This document shows, one piece after another, positions 1 through 5,165 of a stretch of DNA of 5,165 nucleotides (position 1 is the first letter of the stretch; each line of letters opens with the position of its first letter). The translations under genes were made by a program, and so were the position numbers. Source of the stretch: Alkalinema sp. CAN_BIN05 (GTDB lineage Bacteria > Cyanobacteriota > Cyanobacteriia > Leptolyngbyales > Leptolyngbyaceae); NCBI GenBank assembly GCA_026786325.1, contig JAJAYH010000173.1:1-5165 (forward strand), given 5' to 3'. Below the pieces are notes generated by a model. The model was given only the letters and a program-made list of their open reading frames with translations, was not told the DNA's origin and did no database searches.

Positions 1-97
1 GTATCAGAAGACCGGATCCCCCTAAATCCCCCTTGTGAAGGGGGACTATGAGGTGAATTCTAGTTCCCCCTTTTTTAAGTGGGCTAGGGGGATCGGG
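1..97 (-). repeat. Palindromic repeat core, copy A (partial at window edge)
   Basis: No gene is seen in 1-198. The first 97 bases hold nested palindromes. The outer arms at 12-24 and 85-97 (GATCCCCCTA / TAGGGGGATC, with one mismatch further out) enclose a tight hairpin, with CCCCCTT at 28-34 and AAGGGGG at 38-44. The reverse complement of this block aligns over almost its whole length with 754-876 inside the MITE at 716-901, sharing the GAATTC centre, CTCATAGTCCCCC, the A-run followed by GGGGGAAC, and the GTATCA end. That end sits at base 1, so the element probably continues left of the window. On the right, similarity stops at 97 and no GAGGG-type terminal repeat follows. This copy is therefore either truncated or a bare core. 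It lacks the roughly 24-nt insert seen in the other copy. Confidence 0.75.
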
Positions 98-120
98 ACT
101 TTCGAGGTATATTCATACAG

Positions 121-128
121 GCGATCGC
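121..128. repeat. HIP1 octamer GCGATCGC
   Basis: This is an exact copy of the HIP1 palindrome that is strongly over-represented in many cyanobacterial genomes. It lies in the leader region of the isomerase gene. It is useful as a lineage marker and no regulatory role is claimed. The rest of 98-198 shows only the ribosome binding site of the next gene. I could not find a convincing -35/-10 pair there. Confidence 0.85.
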
Positions 129-198
129 ATCCATTATGGAATGAATCGTTGCCTGAATCGAACGGCCTACATTGAACTTACCTTAGGGAGCTACGCAT

Positions 199-639
199 AT
201 GACCCGCGCCACCATGGAAACAGACAAAGGCACGATCAATTTTGAATTATTTGAAGTTGATGCGCCTAATACGGTCAAAAACTTTGTCGAACTGTCTAAA
301 AAAGGCTTCTATGATGGCCTAGCGTTCCACCGCGTCATCCCCAACTTCATGGTCCAAGGCGGCTGCCCAAATAGCCGTGCTGGAGTTAGCGGAACCCCCG
401 GAACCAGCGGTCCCGGCTACCAAATTGATTGCGAAATCAACAAAAATAAACATCTTTCCGGAACTCTTTCCATGGCCCACGCAGGCAAGAATACTGGTGG
501 TAGCCAATTCTTCATCTGCCATTCACCCCAAGGCCATTTAGACGGCGTTCACACAGTCTTCGGGAAAACGGAAAACATGGACATTGTTAACGCAATTCGC
601 GGAAACGATCGCATCATCAAAGTAACGATCGAAGACTAA
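199..639 (+). CDS. Cyclophilin-type peptidyl-prolyl cis-trans isomerase (PpiB-like)
   Basis: This 146-residue single-domain cyclophilin would catalyse cis-trans isomerisation of Xaa-Pro bonds during protein folding. There is no signal peptide or membrane segment, so it should be cytosolic. Motifs seen are FHRVIPNFMVQGG (43-55), LSMAHAG (90-96), GGSQFFI (100-106) and HLDGVHTVFG (113-122). Matching these to human cyclophilin A places the catalytic arginine at R45, with F50, M51, Q53, A93, F105, L114 and H118 lining the pocket. The drug-contacting tryptophan (CypA W121) is replaced by H113, as in many bacterial cyclophilins, so weaker cyclosporin binding would be expected by inference. A Gly/Pro-rich loop (about 58-74) follows the active-site strand, between C56 and C78. 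The ATG at 199 is chosen because AGGGAG (185-190) sits 8 nt upstream. M6 is the only nearby alternative. The gene is convergent with folC and followed at once by a strong terminator, so it is probably monocistronic. Confidence 0.95.
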   Translation: MTRATMETDKGTINFELFEVDAPNTVKNFVELSKKGFYDGLAFHRVIPNFMVQGGCPNSRAGVSGTPGTSGPGYQIDCEINKNKHLSGTLSMAHAGKNTGGSQFFICHSPQGHLDGVHTVFGKTENMDIVNAIRGNDRIIKVTIED

Positions 640-649
640 CCCAACTCCT

Positions 650-690
650 AAAAATCACCTTGTAGACCGAAAATTTACAAGGTGATTTTT
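650..690. terminator. Symmetrical Rho-independent terminator, probably bidirectional
   Basis: The arms at 650-664 and 676-690 pair perfectly over 15 bp (AAAAATCACCTTGTA with its reverse complement) around an 11-nt loop. On the plus strand the hairpin ends in TTTTT, 11 nt after the isomerase stop codon. On the minus strand the A-run of the left arm supplies an equal U-tract. It can therefore serve both the isomerase and, from the other side, folC, although the element at 716-901 now lies between folC and this hairpin. Confidence 0.9.
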
Positions 691-715
691 AATTGAATAT
701 TCTCACAGCCTCTAA

Positions 716-901
716 GAGGGTGTTTTAAAAGTGGAAGGTTGTAATGATTAACACCCGATCCCCCTAGCCCCTACGCCCTCCGTGCAGGCTACGCCATAAA
801 AAAAGGGGGAACCAGAATTCAACTCATAGTCCCCCTTTTCAAGGGGGACTTAGGGGGATCGGGATTTTTGATACCAACGCAGAGATTTTTCAAACGCCCT
901 C
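716..901. mobile_element. 186-bp MITE with GAGGG terminal repeats and TAA target duplication
   Basis: The left end starts GAGGGTGTTTTAAAA at 716. The reverse complement of the right end (ending at 901) starts GAGGGCGTTTGAAAA, so 13 of the first 15 positions agree. Both ends are flanked by TAA (713-715 and 902-904), a 3-bp target duplication of the TNA type. Ends beginning GAG with a TNA duplication recall the IS1031 subgroup of the IS5 family. That assignment is inference, since no transposase is present. The interior is palindromic: perfect 13-bp arms CCCGATCCCCCTA (754-766) and its complement (851-863), plus an inner 10-bp stem, AGTCCCCCTT (828-837) with AAGGGGGACT (841-850), on a 3-nt loop. 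The element encodes nothing and would depend on a transposase supplied in trans. Its right end abuts the folC stop codon. Confidence 0.82.
771..797. repeat. Nested small insertion (about 24 nt) inside the MITE core
   Basis: Aligned with core copy A (1-97, reverse-complemented), the MITE core is continuous except here. Copy A reads CTAGCCC-ACTT-AAAAAA, whereas this copy has 27 nt in place of ACTT and one extra A, a net gain of 24 nt. The inserted block contains CTACGCC twice as direct repeats (771-777 and 789-795), separated by CTCCGTGCAGG. The exact edges are ambiguous by a few bases. The size and context fit the small dispersed repeats of 21-27 nt described in Nostoc and relatives, which often sit inside minitransposons. 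I cannot assign it to a named family from memory. Confidence 0.6.
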
Positions 902-2229
902 TAAGTTGAATCGCGTCTCAAAAAATTCCCTAACAAATAAAGCGATCCGCACAACACAACTGTTGTATTCTGAGCATCCGTCGCAGCCTTAAGTCCCTTC
1001 ATCACATCATCAAAGACCCAAACTCGCTCCAAATTGGGTCTAACAGACTTTGCCAATTCCACCAACATCGCTAGATCAGCCGACTTGTGTTCTGGAACCG
1101 GAACTAGATAAACCGAATCGCCCGATCGGAGCAAGGTTTCAAACATCTCACGATGATTCTTCGTCGCCAACATTCCAATCACCCAATGGGTCGGTAATAT
1201 CGTCGGCTGGCTGTCTAAAAACGATCGTAACACCATAGAACTGTCACTATTATGGGCACCATCAATCAAAATTTTATGACCGCGCCAGTTGTACCATTGC
1301 AAACGGCCCACCCACTGAGTTTTTGCAATACCTTGAGTAATCGCCTCATTGGGAATGTCCCAACCATCCTGACGTAACAACAACGCCGTCGCGATCGCCA
1401 GCGACACATTCCCCAATTGCACCGCGCCCTGAAGCGGCAACTCAAAGGTCAACGATCGCGGCACCAACGCAACACCTTCTTCTTCTAATTCAAACAATTC
1501 AAACCCTTCATACACAGCCCAACCCTGAGCCATCGCTTGGGCGGGCTGAGGAAAACTCATGGGACTGTAAAGATCGTAGCCCCGCCGTACAATCACCGCT
1601 GCCGCTTCCTCCGGCATCTGACCTACGATTAATGGGCAACCCGTTTTAATAATTCCAGCCTTTTCAAACGCAATTTTTGCCAACGTGTCACCAAGACGTT
1701 CAACATGCTCCAAACTAATGGATGTAATGATGCTCGCCAACGGTTCATCAATAACATTCGTCGCATCAAGCCGGCCGCCCAAACCCACTTCAACGATCGC
1801 AATATCCACCGATTGATCCACAAAAATACGCCACATCGCCGCCGTCAAAACTTCAAATTGTGTCGGTTCAAGATCGCCAGAAATCTTCGACTGGACCACT
1901 TGTAACGCTCGCAGCAACGTCTCCCAACCGATCGGTTCATCATCAATACAAATCCGCTCTGTCCAATGGATTAAATGGGGAGACGTATAGCGCCCCACAC
2001 GATAGCCAGCTTGGTGAAAAATAGACGAAAGATAGGCACAAACAGATCCTTTTCCATTACTACCCGTCACATGAATCACCGGAACCCGCTTCTGGGGATC
2101 GCCCAATGCAGCCATCAAACGAATGCTATTCTCCAGCCCCAACTTCACCCCAAATCGGGCATAACTTCCCAGCAATCGATCGATCGATTGATCCTGTTCT
2201 GAGGTCTGGTGTAGTGAAACATTATCCAA
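901..2229 (-). CDS. folC: Bifunctional folylpolyglutamate synthase / dihydrofolate synthase
   Basis: FolC is a cytosolic ATP-dependent Mur-ligase-family enzyme. It adds glutamate to dihydropteroate to make dihydrofolate and extends the polyglutamate tail of folates. The 442 residues are close to the usual 420-430. Motifs in order are the P-loop HVTGSNGKGSV (53-63), TSPHL (82-86), EVGLGGRLDATNVI (147-160), SLEHVERLGDT and AFEKAGIIK (172-195; K190 is the likely carbamylated lysine by family analogy), LIDGAHN (321-327) in the C-terminal domain, and GSLYLLG (428-434). The start is inferred to be TTG at 2229-2227. An in-frame TAG lies just upstream, and the next possible starts (TTG19) would cut the conserved N-terminal segment. 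A weak AGG lies 8 nt upstream. An out-of-frame ATG occurs at 2222-2220. The stop codon TAG (903-901) straddles the MITE end and its target duplication. An HIP1 site lies inside at 1391-1398. Confidence 0.95.
   Translation of the reverse strand: MDNVSLHQTSEQDQSIDRLLGSYARFGVKLGLENSIRLMAALGDPQKRVPVIHVTGSNGKGSVCAYLSSIFHQAGYRVGRYTSPHLIHWTERICIDDEPIGWETLLRALQVVQSKISGDLEPTQFEVLTAAMWRIFVDQSVDIAIVEVGLGGRLDATNVIDEPLASIITSISLEHVERLGDTLAKIAFEKAGIIKTGCPLIVGQMPEEAAAVIVRRGYDLYSPMSFPQPAQAMAQGWAVYEGFELFELEEEGVALVPRSLTFELPLQGAVQLGNVSLAIATALLLRQDGWDIPNEAITQGIAKTQWVGRLQWYNWRGHKILIDGAHNSDSSMVLRSFLDSQPTILPTHWVIGMLATKNHREMFETLLRSGDSVYLVPVPEHKSADLAMLVELAKSVRPNLERVWVFDDVMKGLKAATDAQNTTVVLCGSLYLLGNFLRRDST
1391..1398. 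repeat. HIP1 octamer GCGATCGC within folC
   Basis: This is the second exact HIP1 palindrome in the window, located inside the folC coding sequence. It supports the cyanobacterial assignment. Several near-matches (CGATCGC, GCGATCG and CGATCGATCG) are scattered through folC, rpsD's upstream region and pxcA. Confidence 0.85.
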
Positions 2230-2307
2230 AAGCTTTGCCTAGAATCCAAACGCCCTATCAGTGTGACGCAAAATGGTTATTTGTAAATTTTATCTCTAAA
2301 TCATGTC

Positions 2308-2335
2308 ATTATATTAAGCCTATTATTTGTGTCAG
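2308..2335 (-). promoter_or_regulatory. Candidate sigma-70-type promoter for folC
   Basis: Read on the minus strand, CTGACA (2335-2330; five of six match TTGACA) is followed after a 16-bp spacer by a perfect TATAAT (2313-2308). Transcription would begin near 2301, giving a leader of about 70 nt before the TTG start codon of folC. The site lies downstream of the rpsD terminator, so folC is probably expressed independently of rpsD. The rest of 2230-2499 holds the terminator at 2386-2420 and no recognisable gene. Confidence 0.6.
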
Positions 2336-2385
2336 AGACCTGTCCCTATTATTTTTAATGTCTATTCAGATTGAGAATTAAGGGC

Positions 2386-2420
2386 AAAAAATAGCCTTTG
2401 AACTGACGGGTCCAAAGGCT
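2386..2420 (-). terminator. Rho-independent terminator of rpsD
   Basis: On the minus strand AGCCTTTG (2420-2413) pairs with CAAAGGCT (2400-2393). The stem extends inward by a G-U and an A-U pair around a short loop, and is followed by A and six T (2392-2386). It lies about 80 nt after the rpsD stop codon. A weaker hairpin (AATCAA 2484-2489 with TTGATT 2495-2500) overlaps the stop codon itself and is less convincing. Confidence 0.85.
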
Positions 2421-2499
2421 CTGAAGATAATTTCGAGTTGTAATCAGTTGCCGCGAATAGTCCTCGATTCAAAAAAGAAACATAATCAAATAACTTGAT

Positions 2500-3108
2500 T
2501 TAGACAAGTCGAGAGTAATACTCAACCACTAACAATTCATTGATTTGGAGTGCGACCCACTCCCGTTCACAAAGACCATTGACCTTGCCAATAATCTTAG
2601 TTTTATCAAACTCAAGATGGCTTGGAAGGTTAGTCAACCCTGGGTATTGAAGATTCGCTTCGACCAATTTCTTGGACGCTTCACGTTCACGCACGGTAAT
2701 GACTTCACCGGGACGGCATTGGTAGGATGCAATATCCACAACCTTGCCATTAATGGTGACGTGACCATGGTTCACAAGTTGACGTGCGCCTGGAATGGTT
2801 GGAGCCATGCCTAAACGGAACACGGTATTATCCAAACGCATTTCCAGAAGCTGGAGCAATACGAGTCCGGTGGAACCCGCAGCACGTCTTGCCTTTTGGA
2901 CATAGCGACGCAATTGCTTCTCGCTCAACCCATAGTTGAAACGGAGCTTTTGCTTTTCTTCGAGTCGAACACAATACTCAGATTTCTTCTTACGTGCTTG
3001 ACCGTGCTGTCCCGGCGGATATGCCCGACGAGCAGACTTACGGGTAAGTCCAGGTAAGTCGCCGAGGCGACGAGTAATTCTTAGGCGTGGACCACGATAA
3101 CGAGACAT
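2500..3108 (-). CDS. rpsD: 30S ribosomal protein S4
   Basis: S4 is a primary 16S rRNA-binding protein that nucleates assembly of the 30S body and contributes to decoding accuracy. The 202-residue length is standard for bacteria and plastids. The N-terminal region has the family sequence SRYRGPRLRITRRLGDLPGL (2-21) and YPPGQHGQ (30-37). The S4 RNA-binding domain spans about 91-150, with RLDNTVFRLG and LVNHGHVTINGKVV. The three cysteines (C46, C131, C180) do not form an N-terminal zinc-binding cluster, so this is the zinc-free (C-minus) form. The ATG at 3108 is supported by AAGGA (3123-3119), 10 nt upstream. It stands alone here, without the rpsK/rpoA/rplQ neighbours seen in E. coli, which is normal for cyanobacteria. 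It lies 134 bp after pxcA on the same strand with no clear terminator between them. Confidence 0.98.
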   Translation of the reverse strand: MSRYRGPRLRITRRLGDLPGLTRKSARRAYPPGQHGQARKKKSEYCVRLEEKQKLRFNYGLSEKQLRRYVQKARRAAGSTGLVLLQLLEMRLDNTVFRLGMAPTIPGARQLVNHGHVTINGKVVDIASYQCRPGEVITVREREASKKLVEANLQYPGLTNLPSHLEFDKTKIIGKVNGLCEREWVALQINELLVVEYYSRLV

Positions 3109-3150
3109 TATTTAAATTTCCTTGATACTCGAAAATAATTCAGGCTTCTA

Positions 3151-3179
3151 AGTATATCCTGCGATGGTGAAACTACGAA
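3151..3179 (-). promoter_or_regulatory. Weak candidate promoter for rpsD
   Basis: On the minus strand TATACT (3156-3151) is a good -10 hexamer. At 17-bp spacing the -35 would be TTCGTA (3179-3174), which matches TTGACA poorly. Cyanobacterial promoters often lack a recognisable -35, so the site is plausible but unproven. The leader would be roughly 35 nt. Since no strong terminator follows pxcA, read-through from pxcA is also possible. Confidence 0.35.
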
Positions 3180-3242
3180 AGCCTTTTTAAAAAGTTCTAG
3201 AGGACGATCGCACATCTACATCGCATATTCATTTGTCTCAGC

Positions 3243-4658
3243 TTATTCGTTCATCTCCTTGTAAGTCGCAACGGCAGAGGGAGAAATACGATTGAGATGA
3301 CGGAAAATCCAGTATTTAAAAATGGTGTCGAGAATCACTGGAAATGTTGCGATAAACAATGAGATGTAGCTGCGGTTGGCCGCCAAGCCCCAATGATCGG
3401 CGATGCCTTCGAGCAAAACTTCCCAGCCGTGGGGCGAGTGGAAGCCAACAAAAATATCAGTGAACAAAATAATAATAAATGCCTTGGCGCTGTCACTGAG
3501 TCCGTAGGTCAACTCGTCCAGGAACCCGCCGACGACTTTCATTTCCCGTTTCCCGTTGACGAAAATAATCATGAAGGTAATCACGCCCGACAAGTCCGCA
3601 ATCCAGTTTTTGACGGCTTCGGCACTGTGACGGGAGAAATCTTTGGCAAGGCTGGTGACTTTGGTGCGGACTTTTTCTTCGCGGACTTCTGGCGACAGGA
3701 TTTCTTGCCCGATCGCTTCTTTTAAAATATTCTCAAATTTTAGCCGTTCTTCGTAACGGGCCAGCTCCTGAAGTGCCTTTTCACTCATTTCGCCATTCAG
3801 AAAAATCTTGGCCGGATTGACAATAGCAAACTGATTTTGAATCAAGTGTCCGGGAGGGAGGCGATCGGTAAGTGCAAAATTTCGCACCGAGAGCTGCACT
3901 AAAATCGGCACGGCCACTAAGGTCAAAATAAACCGCACCGCAATTTTTGTCCGAATCCGTCGGCTTTGGAACTCTTGCACGGCATCGGTTTCACCATCTG
4001 GATCTAGATCGCGGCGCAAGCGATTAATCGTGCCTAAAATCGATCGGGGCAACACGCCTGCACTGTCAGTCATGGCCTCAATTTTACCGAGAGGATTATC
4101 AACTTGACGGGTGGCGAGATCAAATTCACGATCGCGAATACTTTCATTACTAGAAATACGACTAGAGGATGGAGCCACCGTAGTTTTCTTGGGTGCGACG
4201 GGCACTATTGCTTGGGACAATACAATTTCCCGATCGGAGCGATAACGGACTAAAACTTGATCAATAAACTTCAGCTTTTCTAACTGCACTAACTGCTGAT
4301 CGGTCGCACTACGAAGTTCCCCCGGATATTCACGGGTCGGCTCGGAACGCGATCGATCGTCTTGATTCGGGTTTGTAAAACTAACCGTCGATCGACTATT
4401 GCGATACTCCATCAGACGCAAGCGCAATTCCTTGAGGCGAGACTGGAGTTCGGGTTCAAAATATCCGAACGACGCTTGGCCGAGTCCATTACCATTTTGA
4501 AGTGAGATTTTCTGTCCACCAAAATGTTCATTTTCCAAGGACTGAATCGTAAGTGCTGCATCATATGCCCGGTCAAGGGCACGATCGGGCGTTGTCAAAT
4601 ACCAGCGTTCTGCACGCTGCACATACCCTGTCATACGGGACCAAAGCGAAGTAGTCAT
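3243..4658 (-). CDS. pxcA: Proton extrusion protein PxcA (CemA family)
   Basis: PxcA (also called PcxA or CotA) is needed for light-induced proton extrusion in cyanobacteria and indirectly affects inorganic carbon uptake. It is homologous to chloroplast CemA. The 471-residue protein has a long soluble N-terminal half (1-235) with the family segment RWYLTTPDRALDRAYDAAL (18-36) and charged, probably helical stretches. The C-terminal CemA domain has four hydrophobic segments at about 239-256, 354-369, 391-406 and 430-450. The signature VGFHSPHGWE (404-413) lies after the third. The loop at 257-350 is strongly charged. Residues about 155-175 (Pro/Ser/Thr-rich) look like a flexible linker. The ATG at 4658 has no evident Shine-Dalgarno sequence. 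M9 is an in-frame alternative but is no better supported. The gene is divergent from the P-loop gene at 4922. Confidence 0.95.
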   Translation of the reverse strand: MTTSLWSRMTGYVQRAERWYLTTPDRALDRAYDAALTIQSLENEHFGGQKISLQNGNGLGQASFGYFEPELQSRLKELRLRLMEYRNSRSTVSFTNPNQDDRSRSEPTREYPGELRSATDQQLVQLEKLKFIDQVLVRYRSDREIVLSQAIVPVAPKKTTVAPSSSRISSNESIRDREFDLATRQVDNPLGKIEAMTDSAGVLPRSILGTINRLRRDLDPDGETDAVQEFQSRRIRTKIAVRFILTLVAVPILVQLSVRNFALTDRLPPGHLIQNQFAIVNPAKIFLNGEMSEKALQELARYEERLKFENILKEAIGQEILSPEVREEKVRTKVTSLAKDFSRHSAEAVKNWIADLSGVITFMIIFVNGKREMKVVGGFLDELTYGLSDSAKAFIIILFTDIFVGFHSPHGWEVLLEGIADHWGLAANRSYISLFIATFPVILDTIFKYWIFRHLNRISPSAVATYKEMNE

Positions 4659-4921
4659 GGCGTACAGACGATTAAGATAAGTATAAGTGATGATTGAATT
4701 GAAACATATCGGACTAGAACTCTAGATCAAAACTCTAGATCGACATTTAGTCAGCAAGGCAATTTAAGATCGATCGAATAAAATAAATGTACCCTGAGAG
4801 ATATTAATCTTTTTGTATAGCGTCTCGAATTATACTAGAGCCTGTCTGGCAAGCTTAACAATTCTATATTTTAAGCAATTCAAGCTGAAAGGTGTCTTTA
4901 AAATGGAAAGGTATCTTGATA
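4659..4921. promoter_or_regulatory. Divergent intergenic region between pxcA and the P-loop gene
   Basis: This 263-bp AT-rich stretch must hold promoters for both flanking genes. For pxcA, TATACT on the minus strand (4685-4680) is a -10 candidate that would leave a leader of only about 14 nt. No good -35 matches it. For the rightward gene, TATACT at 4831-4836 and TATATT at 4865-4870 are -10 candidates, again without convincing -35 elements. Two tandem copies of an 11-nt motif lie at 4718-4741. No short coding sequence here is convincing. Confidence 0.4.
4718..4741. repeat. Tandem 11-nt direct repeat AACTCTAGATC upstream of pxcA
   Basis: AACTCTAGATC occurs at 4718-4728 and again, identically, at 4731-4741, giving a 13-bp period. 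Each copy contains the palindrome TCTAGA. The pair lies 60-83 bp upstream of the pxcA start codon, a position compatible with a regulator-binding site. No known regulator is recognised. Confidence 0.45.
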
Positions 4922-5165
4922 ATGAATGCTCAAATCAGTCGTCAGTGGATTGTCGGAACAAGTCTAAGCGGAAAAACACGTCACCTTTTGACCACATTTC
5001 AAACTTGGTCCCAGCAGGTCACGCCATCTCACGGCTCATTCATTGATTTACCATCAATAGATCGATCGTCGCTGAATCTAGGCCAATCGGCCATTTATCC
5101 ACGGGCACTGGTCCTGAGCGCTATTGGCGACAATCGTCTCGTGTTAACCGATCGGCTCACAACAC
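4922..5165 (+). CDS. P-loop ATPase, helicase-like N-terminus (partial, runs off right edge)
   Basis: An open frame starts at ATG 4922 and continues past the window end, giving 81 complete codons plus one base. GGAAAGG (4905-4911) ends 10 nt upstream and is a good ribosome binding site. Residues 9-20 read WIVGTSLSGKTR, a hydrophobic strand followed by a Walker A motif GxxxxGKT (G12 to T19, with K18 as the nucleotide-contacting lysine). Residues 62-79, ALVLSAIGDNRLVLTDRL, resemble motif Ia of UvrD/AddA-type SF1 helicases, where a hydrophobic strand is followed by a segment ending in an arginine-containing helix. This suggests an ATP-dependent DNA helicase, nuclease or recombination protein, but the P-loop is the only firm evidence. 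Motifs II-VI lie outside the window. No signal peptide or membrane segment is seen. It is transcribed divergently from pxcA. Confidence 0.8.
   Translation, partial: MNAQISRQWIVGTSLSGKTRHLLTTFQTWSQQVTPSHGSFIDLPSIDRSSLNLGQSAIYPRALVLSAIGDNRLVLTDRLTT

Noticed and set aside
149..173. TTGCCT and TACATT considered as an isomerase promoter
   Set aside because: The spacer is only 13 bp and both hexamers are weak matches.
701..712. CACAGCCTC before the left TAA considered as the end of a second, adjacent MITE
   Set aside because: Only the last few bases resemble the element's right end (CGCCCTC), and similarity is not maintained further left, so it is probably chance.
754..863. CCCCCT/AGGGGG palindromes considered as a CRISPR array or Rho-independent terminator
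   Set aside because: There is no regular repeat-spacer pattern. The hairpins are not followed directly by a T-run. The terminal repeats and target duplication explain the block as a MITE.
2106..2381. Plus-strand open frame of 91 codons across the folC start and upstream region
   Set aside because: It is antisense to the conserved FolC N-terminus and covers the folC promoter. There is no ribosome binding site, and the composition is typical of a shadow frame.
3182..3193. CTTTTTAAAAAG palindrome considered as a pxcA terminator
   Set aside because: The palindrome has no loop and no GC-rich stem, so it cannot form a normal intrinsic terminator hairpin.
3393..3725. Plus-strand open frame of 110 codons inside pxcA
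   Set aside because: It is antisense to the conserved CemA domain. Its Phe-rich translation reflects the complementary strand of lysine/glutamate codons.
4813..5046. A 77-codon plus-strand open frame beginning in the pxcA/P-loop intergenic region
   Set aside because: It overlaps the P-loop gene (start 4922) in a different frame, lacks a ribosome binding site, and its translation has no recognisable pattern. The P-loop frame has both a binding site and a motif.

Overview
The window looks like a cyanobacterial chromosome. It has two exact HIP1 octamers (GCGATCGC) and many CGATCG-rich near-matches. It carries pxcA, a gene found only in the cyanobacterium/plastid CemA lineage, and a stand-alone rpsD. 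Its intergenic repeats are built from CCCCCT/AGGGGG palindromes, which are typical of cyanobacterial miniature elements. I cannot name the genus.

Layout, left to right. Positions 1-97 hold part of a palindromic repeat core. At 199-639 (+) there is a complete cyclophilin-type peptidyl-prolyl isomerase, followed by a strong, symmetrical hairpin terminator (650-690). Positions 716-901 hold a miniature inverted-repeat element (MITE) with a TAA target duplication. It contains a second, inverted copy of the 1-97 core, and that copy in turn carries a roughly 24-nt nested insertion. Three minus-strand genes follow: folC (901-2229, TTG start), rpsD (2500-3108) and pxcA (3243-4658). rpsD has its own terminator (2386-2420), and folC has a good sigma-70-type promoter just downstream of it (2308-2335), so folC and rpsD look like separate transcription units. 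pxcA is divergent from a gene at 4922-5165 (+) that runs off the right edge. Its first 81 residues include a Walker A P-loop and a stretch resembling helicase motif Ia.

The genes are household functions without a shared pathway: protein folding, folate polyglutamylation, small-subunit assembly, light-dependent proton extrusion, and a P-loop ATPase. I see no defence system, CRISPR array, biosynthetic cluster or other new multi-gene system.

The most interesting part is the repeat architecture around the isomerase gene. A MITE landed exactly at the folC stop codon and regenerated it. It separated folC from a terminator that the convergent isomerase and folC genes probably once shared. It also carries a very small nested repeat whose presence or absence can be read directly by comparing the two core copies in this window.
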